The position numbers were made by a program, and so were the translations under genes. 64,000 bases of DNA from an uncultured Planktomarina sp. (GTDB lineage Bacteria > Pseudomonadota > Alphaproteobacteria > Rhodobacterales > Rhodobacteraceae). Numbering within the stretch: position 1 is the stretch's first letter; the number at the start of each line of letters is the position of its first letter. Shown here in pieces: positions 27,162-36,860 of this stretch. The stretch lies in contig CAJIZA010000003.1 of NCBI GenBank assembly GCA_905181815.1, positions 558,001 to 622,000 on the forward strand, read 5' to 3'. The notes below the pieces were generated by a model, which ran no database searches, was not told where the DNA came from, and saw only the letters and a list, made by a program, of their open reading frames with translations.

Positions 27162-28345
27162 TGTTGTTCCTCCAGGGTTACGGTTTTGAACGGTCCATAG
27201 CTTGTGAGCACATTGATTTCATCATCCACCGCGTTCCGCTCTGCTTCGAGATAGCGGGCGACAGCTTGGGAAAACCCGGCATCGCCAAACCAATGCAGAG
27301 AATGGGTAGCCACGGGCAGATAGCCTCTGGCCAATTTATGTGCACCCTGGGCGCCGGCTTCAACCCGCTGCAATCCCTGCGCGATGGCGAAATCGATGGC
27401 TTGATAATAGCACAGCTCAAAATGCAGGCAGGGAAACTCTTGGGTGCAGCCCCAATAGCGGCCAAATAGCGTGTCTTGGCCAATAAAATTCAGAGCCCCC
27501 GCGATATAGCGCCCATCGCGTTTGGCCAGCACCAATAGCATATCGCGGCGCAGATGCGCGTGCGCCTCCTCAAAAAACTGTCGTGTAAGATAGGGTGTAC
27601 CCCATTTGCGCGCGCCCGTATCCTGATAAAAAACCCAAAACGCATCCCAATGGTGTGGTTCGATCTCATCGCCTGTGAGCACCTCGATTTGCCCGCCAAA
27701 ATTCTGTGCTTGGGTGCGCTCCTTGCGAATGTTTTTGCGCTTTCGACTACTGAGGTCCGTTAGAAAATCGTCAAAATTCTTGTAGCCATTATTAATCCAG
27801 TGAAATTGTTGTGAACGGCGCGGCATCAGCCCCATCTGCGCACCGGCCTCGGCCTCTTGCTCTGTGCAAAAAGTGACATGTAACGAGGAGAGCTCATTTT
27901 CCGCAGCCAGCTGTACTGCGGCTTGCACCAAGGCGGATTGCGCGACCACTTGATACTCAGGGCGCACCAGCAGTCTACGTCCCGTCGCGGGGGTATGGGG
28001 CACGGCGATCTGCAATTTTGGGTAATAGTGCCCGCCAGAATTTTCATAGGCCTGCGCGAAATTATGGTCGAAAATATATTCACCCTGACTGTGAGTTTTG
28101 CCATAGAGTGGCGCCACGCCGATCGTGTCATCGCCGCGTTTTGCTTGTAGGTAATGCGGTGTCCAGCCGGTGCCTGATCCCACCGACTTACTATCTTCTA
28201 ACGCTTTCAAGAAGCGATATGTGGTGAACGGATCAACTGGGGGCTGATCCACGGCTTCCGTGCAGGCACAGCGATCCCACTCAGTCTCAGATATTTGAGA
28301 GAGGCTGGTGAGCACATTGATCTCAATTTGCGTCTCTTGGCTCAC
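27158..28345 (-). CDS. FemAB/GNAT-like acyltransferase (DUF482, PF04339 family)
   Basis: 395 residues of the DUF482 family. Recognised from [98 protein letters not shown] and the C-terminal [24 protein letters not shown]. The fold is a duplicated GNAT similar to FemX aminoacyltransferases, but the substrate is unknown in bacteria. No signal or membrane segment. It heads a short run with phhB and lies 51 bases downstream of the GDPD gene. Confidence 0.88.
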   Translation of the reverse strand: MSQETQIEINVLTSLSQISETEWDRCACTEAVDQPPVDPFTTYRFLKALEDSKSVGSGTGWTPHYLQAKRGDDTIGVAPLYGKTHSQGEYIFDHNFAQAYENSGGHYYPKLQIAVPHTPATGRRLLVRPEYQVVAQSALVQAAVQLAAENELSSLHVTFCTEQEAEAGAQMGLMPRRSQQFHWINNGYKNFDDFLTDLSSRKRKNIRKERTQAQNFGGQIEVLTGDEIEPHHWDAFWVFYQDTGARKWGTPYLTRQFFEEAHAHLRRDMLLVLAKRDGRYIAGALNFIGQDTLFGRYWGCTQEFPCLHFELCYYQAIDFAIAQGLQRVEAGAQGAHKLARGYLPVATHSLHWFGDAGFSQAVARYLEAERNAVDDEINVLTSYGPFKTVTLEEQQ

Positions 28346-28396
28346 TGGCGCCTCGATTGATTATTTATCTTCAAGATGCGTCATGTGGGCGAAAGG

Positions 28397-29152
28397 TCAA
28401 GGCAGATATCCCTCAAAAGTGACATTGTCCGCGATGCGGCGTGCGCGGTGCTCTTCATCCCGTGACCTGACGGTCCAACAAAGCACGGGAACCTCTTGTG
28501 CTTTTAGAGCGCTGACAGGGAGATCCTCCAATTGTGCTTGATTGTGAGAAATAAATCCCGCGCCTGAGGTGCCAAGATCTAAAATCTGAGCCAGATGTTC
28601 ACGCCGCTCGGCGCTGAGTATTGGCCAATCTTTTGGCTCAAAGCGATCCGTGACCAATCCTAGCGGGATATCTGACCGTATCTCACCGAATGCGCAAACG
28701 GAATATGGATTGAACGACATGACGGCCACTGGACCGCGATAGGAACGCAACGCCTGCGCCACCGCCGCTTCAAGCGCCCCAACGTTCTGTCCCATATTGC
28801 CGTCTTGGTCTTTGATTTCAACCAAGAGTGGGACCTGGCCTGCAATTAAGCCCAAGACCTGTTCGAGATCTGTAATAGTGTCTTGGCTACCGCTGAGTTG
28901 GATGCGCGATAGATCTGATGCGGGTCGTTGCGCAACGGGTCCATTTTGACCGGTGAGGCGGCTAAGGTGATAGTCGTGAAACACCATCGCCGTCCCGTCG
29001 AGGCTCATTTGTACGTCCAACTCAATCGCGTATCCCGCCGCTATGGCTGCACGAAACGCCACCACGGAATTTTCGGGCCGCCCGTCAGATGCGTCATGCA
29101 GGCCGCGATGGGCAATAGGGCGGGTCAAAAAACAGGCGGGAAGGGCTGTCAT
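28397..29152 (-). CDS. Glycerophosphodiester phosphodiesterase
   Basis: 251 residues with a GDPD TIM-barrel. Active-site elements are H15-R16 (IAHRGLHD), the PENSVVAF segment, E44 and D46 (IELDVQMS) and H59 (VFHDYHLSRLTG). No signal peptide is visible, so it is probably cytoplasmic like UgpQ, releasing glycerol-3-phosphate from lipid head-group diesters. The start overlaps the RidA-family stop (ATGA). Confidence 0.92.
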   Translation of the reverse strand: MTALPACFLTRPIAHRGLHDASDGRPENSVVAFRAAIAAGYAIELDVQMSLDGTAMVFHDYHLSRLTGQNGPVAQRPASDLSRIQLSGSQDTITDLEQVLGLIAGQVPLLVEIKDQDGNMGQNVGALEAAVAQALRSYRGPVAVMSFNPYSVCAFGEIRSDIPLGLVTDRFEPKDWPILSAERREHLAQILDLGTSGAGFISHNQAQLEDLPVSALKAQEVPVLCWTVRSRDEEHRARRIADNVTFEGYLP

Positions 29153-29613
29153 GCGATTTGAAAAATACCTTCAATCTCAACCGCAACACCCAAAGGCAAA
29201 GAGGGAGCGGAGACCGCTGCGCGGGCATGCCGGCCAGCATCGCCTAGGGCTTCGACTAAGAAGTCAGATGCACCGTTGATGACTTTTGGCTGCTCTGTGT
29301 AATCTTGTGTGGAGTTTACGAACCCGGAGAGTTTGACTACGCGTACCAGCCGATCGAGATCCCCGCCGCAGGCGGCTTTGACCTGCGCCAAAAGAGAGAT
29401 TGCGCAGGTGCGTGCGGCAACAGCGCCCGCTTCAGTGCTCATATTATCTCCGAGCTTGCCTGTGATGAAGCCATTGGCATCTTGACTTATTTGTCCAGAA
29501 ACAAAGACTAAATTCCCCACCTGTACATAGGGCACATAATTGGCCGCAGGTGCCGGGGCATCGGCCAGGGTCACGCCTAATTCTGCCAGGCGGGTTTCAA
29601 ATTTTCCGATCAT
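29149..29613 (-). CDS. RidA family protein (enamine/imine deaminase-like)
   Basis: 154 residues. The longer RidA subgroup is recognised by NYVPYVQVGNLVFVSGQIS, ARTCAISLLAQVKAACG, VRVVKLSGFVNST and the C-terminal RAAVSAPSLPLGVAVEIEGIF, which carries the conserved Arg and Glu of the active site. RidA hydrolyses reactive 2-aminoacrylate-type intermediates; other subgroups have unknown substrates. First gene of the run RidA-GDPD-FemAB-phhB. The decayed type I secretion DNA lies upstream. Confidence 0.9.
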   Translation of the reverse strand: MIGKFETRLAELGVTLADAPAPAANYVPYVQVGNLVFVSGQISQDANGFITGKLGDNMSTEAGAVAARTCAISLLAQVKAACGGDLDRLVRVVKLSGFVNSTQDYTEQPKVINGASDFLVEALGDAGRHARAAVSAPSLPLGVAVEIEGIFQIA

Positions 29614-29679
29614 ATTGTCACTCCTTTGAACTATTCGGCTCCAGCGATAGGCGGAAACATGCGGTGAGAAAAGCGAAAA

Positions 29680-30096
29680 TTAATATTCCCGTAGTGCTTG
29701 AGCAAAATAGTTGCGGATTGGCTCAAGCAGATAGTCCAAAGGGCGGTGGTTTTGTTTGCGGATAAACACCTGTGCCGGCATGCCCGGGCGTAACAGTGGC
29801 GCCCCGCCGTTGGGGGGGGTATTTTCTGGGGGGATTCAACGCAATCTCAACCACATAATAGGGTGGGCTGTCAGGGCTGCTTTGAAAGGTATCTGCCGAA
29901 ATTGTATGGAGCCTGCCTTGCAAATCTTGCGCCGCCCCTTTGTGCATGAGTTTAATGATATTGGCCTGCCCACAAAGTGATGATTGATTTCCTCAGGCAC
30001 GATTTTGGCTGTGATAATAAATTGCTGATCATTGGGTGCAATATGCAAGGTTGGCTTAGCCGGTTGTACGAGCGCTTGTGCGCTGGAAATGGTCAA
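29680..30096 (-). pseudogene. HlyD-type membrane fusion protein, C-terminal remnant with frameshifts
   Basis: Three minus-strand frames in succession spell the C-terminal part of a type I secretion adaptor. Frame one (from about 30096) gives PTLHIAPNDQQFIITAKIVP and EEINHHFVGRPISL. Frame two (29947 to about 29840) gives DLQGRLHTISADTF and SPPYYVVEIALNP. Frame three gives LLRPGMPAQVFIRKQN and PLDYLLEPIRNYFAQALREY, ending in TAA at 29680-29682. These match the beta-barrel and final hairpin of HlyD/PrtE proteins. The N-terminal membrane segment and coiled coil are missing. A G-tract of eight at about 29813 sits where the last frame changes. Confidence 0.85.
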
Positions 30097-30320
30097 CCCA
30101 TGACGGCGTAGCTAAGAAAGGCCATCGGTGACAAAGCCACGAGAGTTTGCACGGCGCCAGAGGGTAGAACACGGTCATAGATGTGCAACATGTAAAGCGG
30201 GCCGGTCATCAGTTAGAGATTGAAGAGAAAACTAAAGATACCCACGATCAAAAAGAGATGTAGTAAACTGGCACGAACTTGTGCCAAGTCTCTTCTCTCA
30301 TATTGATATTTCTCTTTCAT
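30097..30320 (-). pseudogene. Type I secretion ABC exporter (PrtD-like), N-terminal remnant
   Basis: From ATG 30320 the frame gives a short leader and a membrane helix HLFLIVGIFSFLFNL, then an in-frame TAA where homologues have Leu, then LMTGPLYMLHIYDRVLPSGAVQTLVAL, the highly conserved opening of PrtD/AprD/HasD exporters. The sequence is lost after YAVMG and runs directly into adaptor sequence, so the remaining membrane helices, the ATPase domain and the adaptor's N-terminal half were deleted in one event or more. Only about 70 codons remain. Confidence 0.85.
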
Positions 30321-30451
30321 GCCCTAAGATGGCGTTCAAATTTGACGAACAAAATGTAACCGGTTTGACACAACTTTTACGGAACGTGTGCTTATCGATT
30401 GCCCAATTGAGCACAAGAAACTATCACAAGCTCTAAATTAAAGGTGAGTCC

Positions 30452-31183
30452 ATGATCGAACGGTTGTCAGTTTTTGCGATCGCATCTCTCGTGATGGTTG
30501 TTTCTGCCTGTAGCCCCCGTCAGGGTGCCGTGGCGGATGATCCGTTTGAGCGGGTGAATCGTGGCACCCATGCTTTTAACAAAAGCTTGGACCGCAATAT
30601 CCTGTCGCCGCTCTCCAAAACCTATGCCGATGTCGTTCCAGATCCTGTGGAAGACAGTGTGTCAAGTTTCGCGAGCAACCTCAGCCTGCCGGGGAAGGTC
30701 GTCAACAACGTGTTGCAACTGGATTTATCGTCTGCGGCGACCAATACGGCACGGTTTGTGATCAACAGCAGCGTCGGGTTGGCTGGTCTGTTTGATCCCT
30801 CCCAAAAAATTGGGCTTGCAGAAAAAGACACTGATTTCGGCGAGACGTTACAAGGATGGGGTGTGGCAGAGGGCGCCTATCTGGAATTGCCTGTATTTGG
30901 CCCGTCAAACCTGCGTGACGGTTTGGCGCTCTTTGTAGATATGCTCCTGTTGGATCCGGCCGGTCAAATTTTAAAACCGCCAGTTTCCGAGTACCGTACC
31001 GCTTCTACGATGGGTGCGGTGTTACAAAAAAGACAAATCTATGGTGCCCAGATTGACGAAGTTCTCTATGATAGCGCCGACAGTTACGCCCAATCGCGAC
31101 TGGTTTATCTCCAAAGTCGCCGTTTTGAATTGAAAGACATTGCCAACGATGCATATATCGACCCTTATGCCGAATTTGAGTAA
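30452..31183 (+). CDS. mlaA: MlaA (VacJ) family outer-membrane lipoprotein
   Basis: 243 residues. Signal peptide with lipobox VVSAC (lipidated C20), then DDPFERVNRGTHAFNKSLDRNILSPLSKTYADVVPDPVEDSV, the MlaA hallmark, SLPGKVVNNVLQLDL, GLFDPSQKIGL and DFGETLQGWGVAEGAYLELPVFGPSNLRDG. MlaA sits in the outer membrane as a ring that removes mislocalised phospholipid from the outer leaflet and hands it to MlaC. The gene overlaps mlaC by 17 bases. A TTGACA hexamer lies at 30365-30370, but a matching -10 is weak. Confidence 0.95.
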   Translation: MIERLSVFAIASLVMVVSACSPRQGAVADDPFERVNRGTHAFNKSLDRNILSPLSKTYADVVPDPVEDSVSSFASNLSLPGKVVNNVLQLDLSSAATNTARFVINSSVGLAGLFDPSQKIGLAEKDTDFGETLQGWGVAEGAYLELPVFGPSNLRDGLALFVDMLLLDPAGQILKPPVSEYRTASTMGAVLQKRQIYGAQIDEVLYDSADSYAQSRLVYLQSRRFELKDIANDAYIDPYAEFE

Positions 31184-31772
31184 AACAAATCTTGCCCGTC
31201 GTACCATTTTGACGGGACTTGCATTCTGCGTCTTGGCGGGCCCTGTCTTTGCTCTGGACAAGCGTACAGCGACCCAGTTGGTGGATCAACTGGTGGGTGA
31301 GATTAATGCGGCGATCGATTCGGGCATGTCTGAATCGAAGTTGATCGGCCGGTTTGAACGCATTTTCGCCGACTATGCTGATGTGAATATCATTGCGCGC
31401 TCAGCGCTTGGTCCTGCGGCCCGCTCGGCAAGACCTGCGGAATTGGAGGCCTATGTTGCGGCGTTCCGCGGATATATTGCTCGAAAATACGGCAAGCGGT
31501 TTCATGAATTTGTGGGTGGTAAAATCGTGGTGACTGGAACAAATGATCGTGGCAAATTCTTTGAAGTGATGGCCGTGACCGAGTTGCGCGGTTCTGCGCC
31601 CTTTGATGTGGCCTTCCGGGTGTCTGATCGTTCGGGGCGGAACCTATTTTTTGATATCATTATTGAAGGCATCAGCCTGTTATCCTCAGAACGCGTGGAG
31701 ATCGGCGCTCTGCTGGATGCGCGCAAAGGCAATATCGCGAAATTGACCCGGGATTTGGTGCGCCTAGGCTAG
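31167..31772 (+). CDS. mlaC: MlaC-type periplasmic phospholipid-binding protein
   Basis: 201 residues. A signal peptide with a twin Arg (NLARRTILTGLAFCVLAGPVFA) precedes the MlaC/Ttg2D domain: LIGRFERIFADYADVNIIARSALG, EAYVAAFRGYIARKYGKRFHEFVGG and DVAFRVSDRSGRNLFFDIIIEGISLL. It ferries phospholipids between MlaA and the inner-membrane MlaFEDB complex, which is not in this window. The start at 31167 gives the best signal peptide; ATG 31149 is an alternative. The paired arrangement with mlaA is common in alphaproteobacteria. Confidence 0.92.
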   Translation: MPNLSKTNLARRTILTGLAFCVLAGPVFALDKRTATQLVDQLVGEINAAIDSGMSESKLIGRFERIFADYADVNIIARSALGPAARSARPAELEAYVAAFRGYIARKYGKRFHEFVGGKIVVTGTNDRGKFFEVMAVTELRGSAPFDVAFRVSDRSGRNLFFDIIIEGISLLSSERVEIGALLDARKGNIAKLTRDLVRLG

Positions 31773-31837
31773 AGGGCTCCGCCTGCTCTAGACAGTAGAG
31801 ATTGGGGATATGATTTGTCCCAACGTCCGCAGACGAC

Positions 31838-33973
31838 TTAATTTTGTCTTGAGAACAGTCCGAAAAGAAGCTGCATGAGGGATTTTGTTTTGGGTTTTGC
31901 CAAAGAGCCGTCGATAGGTGAACGCCCTGCTTTGGCCGGAATGCGATCGCGCAACATGGGCAGCGGGCCGGGTTTGGCCTGATCTGTTATGGCCAGCATG
32001 GTTTCCCGCCAGATATCGGCCGGGATACTGCCGCCGGTCACGCCTTTGAGCGGTCGGTTGTCGTCATAGCCCATCCAGACGCCAATGACGAAATCAGAGG
32101 TGAAGCCAATAAACCAGGCATCTCTTGCCGCCTGGGTGGTTCCAGTTTTTCCGGCAATTTCAATTCCGTCAATCTTAGCGCGTTGTCCGGTGCCCGATTG
32201 GATCACCTCATGCATCATATAGGTGAGCTCTTGGGCAGTTTGGGTGCGAATGACGCGTTGGCCAATGCCACCTGTGTGGCCCGCCAGTGGTTCACTTTCT
32301 CCCAAGAGCCTAAGCGACGTGATGCCATAGGGTTGAACGGAAGTGCCGCCGTTGAGGATGCCCGCATAGGCACCGGTCATTTCGATCAATGTGCTTTCGG
32401 ACGTGCCGAGGGCCAGAGCAGGCCCATCTGCCAGCACATCTTGCAAGCCGAAATCCCAAGCAATTTTCTGAACCGTATCGCGGCCAATGTGTTCGGAAAT
32501 CTTCACAGCTGGAATGTTGAGCGATTCGGCCAAGGCTTGGGTATAGGTCACCTCTCCGGCGAAAGTTTTGCTGTAGTTGGATGGGCTCCAAGCGCTGGAT
32601 CCGGGGATAGTCAAAGTGATTGGCTCATCACGGATGCGATCGAAGGGCGTATGTCCAAGCTCAAGCGCGGCGGCATAGACGAAAGGTTTGAAGGCAGATC
32701 CGGTTTGTCGCCTAGCCTGGGTGGCGCGGTTGAACGCCCCGGTCGTGCGCGTGTTGCGTCCGCCGATCATGGCGCGTACGGCTCCCTCTTTGTTCATCAC
32801 CACAACAGCGACTTCCGCCTTGGAGTTTTTTGAGATTTTGGCATCAAACACCCGACGTACAGCCTGCTCTGTTGCGGTTTGAATGGTTTGATCTAACGTG
32901 GTTTTGATCAGCACATCTTCAGTGGTGTTGCGGGTGAAATATCTTGGACCTGTCGTCATGATCCAATCGGCAAAATATCCCCCCGCGCGGGCAGTGGCCG
33001 CAGGGCTGAGGGTTGCGGGATTGGCAATAGCGAAACTGGCCTCGGCAGAAGAGAGATAATTTTCCCGCCGCATGAGGCCAAGGACCACTTCCGCGCGCGC
33101 CTGTGCCCCCTCCAAGTTATGGGTCGGCGCCAGTCGGGATGGGGCTTTGAGCAAGCCGGCCAGCATGGCGGCCTCCGCTGCATTCACCTGATTGGCAGAT
33201 TTTCCAAAATACCTTTGAGCTGCGGCCTCAAAGCCGCGTGCCCCAGCGCCCAATGAGACGCGGTTGAGGTAGATTGTAAGGATCTCATCCTTGGAGTATC
33301 GCAGCTCCATCGCAAGCGAGAAGCTTGCCTCTTTAATCTTGCGCCAGAGCGTGGTTCTGCGGCATTGCCGCTCATATTCGCGTTCAGAGGGCCATCCATC
33401 CGTGTCGAAAGCGACGCCCAGGCAGAGCAGCTTTGCGGTTTGTTGCGTGATGGTTGAGCCGCCATGACCCGATAGAGGACCCCGCCCCTCACTCAAGTTG
33501 ATGCGGATGGCGGAGGCCATGCCGCGGGGGCTGATGCCGAAATGGCGATAAAAACGTCGATCTTCCGTGGCCACGACGGCGGTTTTTAAAAACGGTGATA
33601 TAGTTTGGGCGGTGATCATGCCGCCAAATTGATCGCCGCGCCATGCGAAGACCGCGCCATTGCGGTCCATGAGAGTGACCGACCCGGCCGCGCGCCCGTC
33701 GATCATCTCACCGGCCTCCGGCAGGGTTGACGTGAAATATGCCACGCCTAGGCTGACCAACAAACACACCACCAGCCCAAGCCGCCAGATAAGGGCCCAA
33801 AGCATGCGAAAGGGCAGCAAAAAGGCGCGCCAGAACAGCTCGCGGAGCCGCTTAAACCATCCCTTTTTAGGGGGAGTTTGCGGGCTCTGCGCTTGTTTTT
33901 GCTTGCTTGCGGGCGGCGGTCCTCTGCGGTCTGCGACGAGGGGCTTGCTCGGCCCTGAATGTTTCTTTGCCAT
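31838..33973 (-). CDS. Class A penicillin-binding protein (PBP1A family)
   Basis: 711 residues. A basic, Pro-rich cytoplasmic tail (1-60) is followed by one membrane helix (about 62-80). The GT51 transglycosylase domain has catalytic E137 in ATEDRRFYRHFGI and GGSTITQQTAK. The transpeptidase has S426 in TGSAFKP, SLN at 484-486 and KTGT at 609-612. It polymerises glycan strands and cross-links peptides in the periplasm. The insert LCLGVAFDTDGWPSEREYERQCRR in the GT domain is longer than in E. coli PBP1a and holds two cysteines. It is monocistronic and convergent with mlaC. Confidence 0.93.
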   Translation of the reverse strand: MAKKHSGPSKPLVADRRGPPPASKQKQAQSPQTPPKKGWFKRLRELFWRAFLLPFRMLWALIWRLGLVVCLLVSLGVAYFTSTLPEAGEMIDGRAAGSVTLMDRNGAVFAWRGDQFGGMITAQTISPFLKTAVVATEDRRFYRHFGISPRGMASAIRINLSEGRGPLSGHGGSTITQQTAKLLCLGVAFDTDGWPSEREYERQCRRTTLWRKIKEASFSLAMELRYSKDEILTIYLNRVSLGAGARGFEAAAQRYFGKSANQVNAAEAAMLAGLLKAPSRLAPTHNLEGAQARAEVVLGLMRRENYLSSAEASFAIANPATLSPAATARAGGYFADWIMTTGPRYFTRNTTEDVLIKTTLDQTIQTATEQAVRRVFDAKISKNSKAEVAVVVMNKEGAVRAMIGGRNTRTTGAFNRATQARRQTGSAFKPFVYAAALELGHTPFDRIRDEPITLTIPGSSAWSPSNYSKTFAGEVTYTQALAESLNIPAVKISEHIGRDTVQKIAWDFGLQDVLADGPALALGTSESTLIEMTGAYAGILNGGTSVQPYGITSLRLLGESEPLAGHTGGIGQRVIRTQTAQELTYMMHEVIQSGTGQRAKIDGIEIAGKTGTTQAARDAWFIGFTSDFVIGVWMGYDDNRPLKGVTGGSIPADIWRETMLAITDQAKPGPLPMLRDRIPAKAGRSPIDGSLAKPKTKSLMQLLFGLFSRQN

Positions 33974-34152
33974 ATGCCCGTTCGGTATTTGATCTTTTAA
34001 CGCGGTTTATTGCGCTGGAATGAATTTGTTGTGCCCAGTTTGGCACGCTCGGCGATAATTGACCATCGTCGGCTGTCTTGGCTGTGAAATAGGTTTGGCA
34101 GTACGACTTCAGTCCGGTGCAATTCTTCCAGATGTACTTGATTTTATGACTT

Positions 34153-35337
34153 TTATTTGAGGGCCGTGGCCAAAGCTTGTGCCAAAATTGGCACGGTATG
34201 CGCGTTGAGCCCAGCAATATTGATGCGGCTGTCACTGACCATGTACACGCCATTGTCCGCACGCATTGTTTCGACCACTTCAGGAGAAACCCCTAGGCGC
34301 GAGAACATACCGCGATGTTTTGCGATGAAATCGAAACGGTCTGAATTTGTCCGCTGGCGGAGTTCGTCGGCCAGCTGTTGACGCAGGTTGAGCATGCTGA
34401 GGCGGGTATCCTCTAGCTCCTTGGCCCAGTTGCTGCGCAGCCCAATATCGCCCAAGATCATCGTAACCAGCCGCGCGCCGTGATCGGGTGGAAAGGAGAA
34501 GTTTTGGCGGTTCAAAAAGGCCATATTGCCTTGAGTGACCGCCTGAAGTGAGGCGGTTGGGGAGATGGCCATCAAAATCCCAGTGCGCTCTCGGTAGATG
34601 CCAAAATTCTTTGAGCAGCTGGCCGCAATGAGGCATTCGGGCAATTGACTGGCAATTTTGCGGGTGAAGCGCGCATCGTCTGCGAGCCCATCGCCGAAGC
34701 CTTGATAAGCGATGTCAACGAATGGAATCGCGCCATTGGCTGAGAGCGCTGCGATGATCTGATCTTCTTGCTCTTCGCTCAGGTTTGCTCCGGTTGGATT
34801 GTGGCAGCACCCATGCAGCAAAACGATATCGCCGGCGGGAATGGCTTTGATATCCGCCAGCATGGCGTCAAAATCCACATTACCCGTTTGAGAGTCAAAA
34901 TAGCGATATTCTGTCAAAGGCATACCAAGATATTTGACGATCGAAGGATGGTTGGGCCAAGTCGGATTGGACAGCCAGACCGTAGCCCCTGGAGCTGCAA
35001 TTTTCACCAGCTCGAGGGCTTGGCGCACGGCACCTGTGCCGCCGGGAGTGGCGACGGCTGAGAGGCGATCTGCGGCCACTGTCCCACCGAGTACCAGATC
35101 CATCATAGCCGCGGAAAATTCGGGATCCCCGGCCAGACCGACGTAGGCTTTGGTCTCTTGAGTTTTCCACAAGAGCTCCTCGGCAGATTTGATCGCACGC
35201 ATCACGGGTGTTGCGCCTGTGGCGTCCTTATAAACCCCAACACCGAGATCGATCTTGGTTTCCCGCGGGTCGGCACGATAAGCGGCCATGAGGGCCAATA
35301 TTTTATCTTGTGGTTGAACGGTTAGGTTGCTGAGCAT
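34153..35337 (-). CDS. Aspartate/aromatic amino acid aminotransferase (class I)
   Basis: 394 residues resembling AspC/TyrB of E. coli. The opening DKILALMAAYRADPRETKIDLGVGVYKD, LLHGCCHNPTGANLS, D208 in FVDIAYQGFGDGL, and the PLP lysine K243 in SCSKNFGIYRERTG are diagnostic. It moves amino groups between aspartate or aromatic amino acids and 2-oxoglutarate. The start shares one base with the sseA stop, so the two are coupled; cysteine transamination to mercaptopyruvate by such enzymes would feed SseA, which is an attractive but unproven link. Confidence 0.93.
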   Translation of the reverse strand: MLSNLTVQPQDKILALMAAYRADPRETKIDLGVGVYKDATGATPVMRAIKSAEELLWKTQETKAYVGLAGDPEFSAAMMDLVLGGTVAADRLSAVATPGGTGAVRQALELVKIAAPGATVWLSNPTWPNHPSIVKYLGMPLTEYRYFDSQTGNVDFDAMLADIKAIPAGDIVLLHGCCHNPTGANLSEEQEDQIIAALSANGAIPFVDIAYQGFGDGLADDARFTRKIASQLPECLIAASCSKNFGIYRERTGILMAISPTASLQAVTQGNMAFLNRQNFSFPPDHGARLVTMILGDIGLRSNWAKELEDTRLSMLNLRQQLADELRQRTNSDRFDFIAKHRGMFSRLGVSPEVVETMRADNGVYMVSDSRINIAGLNAHTVPILAQALATALK

Positions 35338-36194
35338 CAGCTATCTCCAGTGGCAACATTGAGGGTTGGAAATTGGCCCCATTCGGTCCAGCTTCCATCA
35401 TAAAGCGCGTGATCGGACTTGCCGATGCGTTCGAGGGCGAGCGATAGCACGGCGGCAGTTACACCAGATCCGCAGGTTGTGATCGCAGGCTTGGATAAAT
35501 TGACACCAGCTTTGCGAAACTCCTCGTTCAGCTCGGCTGTGGTTTTCATCGTATGATCGCCGTTGAGCACTTGGGTGAAGGGAAGATTTTTTGAGCTTGG
35601 AATATGGCCGGCCCGCAGGCCTTGGCGCGGTTCTGGCGCATCCCCACGAAACCGCGCGGCGGCGCGGGCGTCAATGATCTCATGATCCCGCAATTTAGCG
35701 GCATGGGCGACCTGTGTGACGTCGCGCACCATATGCGGGCGCGGCTTTACGGTCATATGTCGATCGCGAATGACTGGGGCGCCTGTGTCCACCGGATTGC
35801 CTTCGGCGATCCATTTCGGCAGACCGCCATCCAGCACGGCAATTGAGTCATGGCCCATCATGCGAAAGAGCCACCAAACACGCGCGGCAGAAAACAGGCC
35901 CTTAGAATCATACACCACAATTTGATGCCCATCACCCACGCCCAAGGCGCGCACGCGCGACATGAATTTTTCAACCGGTGGCACCATATGCGGGAGGTTG
36001 GAGCGGTGATCGGAAATATCATCGATATCAAAAAACCGTGCGCCTGGAATATGCCTCATGTCAAATTCTGCGAATGCATTGCGGTCTTCGTTCGGCAAAT
36101 GCCAGCTGGCATCCAAAACGCGCAGGTCGGGATGTTTCAAATTATTTTTGAGCCATTGTGTCGAGACAAGTGTCTTAGGATCGTCTTGTGCCAT
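35337..36194 (-). CDS. sseA: 3-mercaptopyruvate sulfurtransferase
   Basis: 285 residues with two rhodanese domains. The active-site loop is CGSGVTA with C241; this CG[S/T]GVTA form marks mercaptopyruvate sulfurtransferase rather than thiosulfate sulfurtransferase. Other family stretches are HIPGARFFDID, YDSKGLFSAARVWWLFRMMGHDSIAVLDGGLPKW and RAGHIPSSKNLPF. It transfers sulfur from 3-mercaptopyruvate to thiols or cyanide. It is directly upstream of the aminotransferase gene. Confidence 0.93.
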   Translation of the reverse strand: MAQDDPKTLVSTQWLKNNLKHPDLRVLDASWHLPNEDRNAFAEFDMRHIPGARFFDIDDISDHRSNLPHMVPPVEKFMSRVRALGVGDGHQIVVYDSKGLFSAARVWWLFRMMGHDSIAVLDGGLPKWIAEGNPVDTGAPVIRDRHMTVKPRPHMVRDVTQVAHAAKLRDHEIIDARAAARFRGDAPEPRQGLRAGHIPSSKNLPFTQVLNGDHTMKTTAELNEEFRKAGVNLSKPAITTCGSGVTAAVLSLALERIGKSDHALYDGSWTEWGQFPTLNVATGDS

Positions 36195-36281
36195 GCAGCC
36201 CCCTTGGGATGGCTTTGGATTTAACGGCAGCGGAGTAACAAAACAAGAGGGGCAAGGCCTATAGTTTGCAGCAGTGGCGCT

Positions 36282-36758
36282 TTAGATGCCTTGCTTCAAG
36301 AGCCGTTGTTTTTGCCGGCCCCAGTCGCGTTTGGCCTCTGTGGCGCGTTTGTCGTGGTTTTTTTTGCCCTTGGCGATGCCCAATTTGATTTTCACCCGGC
36401 CCACATGGTTGAAATACATCACCAATGGTACAAGCGTCATTCCTTCGCGTTGCGTGGCATTCCAAAGACGCGACAGCTCGCGTTTGGAAACCAGTAATTT
36501 GCGTCGACGTTTTTCTACATGACCCCAGGTCTGCGCTTGTTCATAAGGGGCAATATAGGAGTTCACCAACCACAGTTCCCCCTCTTCAACCGCCGCGTAG
36601 CTTTCGGCGATGTTGCCAGATTTCTCACGCAGAGATTTCACCTCAGACCCCATGAGCATGACGCCACATTCGATATCGCTTTCAATCGCATAGTCATACC
36701 GCGCCCTGCGATATTCGGCGATGATTCGATAATTGGGATCTGATTTCGTTTGGGCCAT
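36282..36758 (-). CDS. smpB: SsrA-binding protein SmpB
   Basis: 158 residues. The family core is complete: NRRARYDY-type opening ([29 protein letters not shown]), [40 protein letters not shown] and a C-terminal basic tail ([23 protein letters not shown]). SmpB binds tmRNA and delivers it to stalled ribosomes. No tmRNA gene was seen in this window. The dapA gene lies 102 bases upstream on the same strand, matching the dapA-smpB order of many alphaproteobacteria. Confidence 0.96.
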   Translation of the reverse strand: MAQTKSDPNYRIIAEYRRARYDYAIESDIECGVMLMGSEVKSLREKSGNIAESYAAVEEGELWLVNSYIAPYEQAQTWGHVEKRRRKLLVSKRELSRLWNATQREGMTLVPLVMYFNHVGRVKIKLGIAKGKKNHDKRATEAKRDWGRQKQRLLKQGI

Positions 36759-36860
36759 GATGTCGCCTATATAGGTAGGGCAGATTGGCTTGCCAATGGG
36801 CAGGTCGAGTATTGCGCAAGCAGGATCCCCAAACCTGGTTAATGGCTTGGGGCAGTCGGC

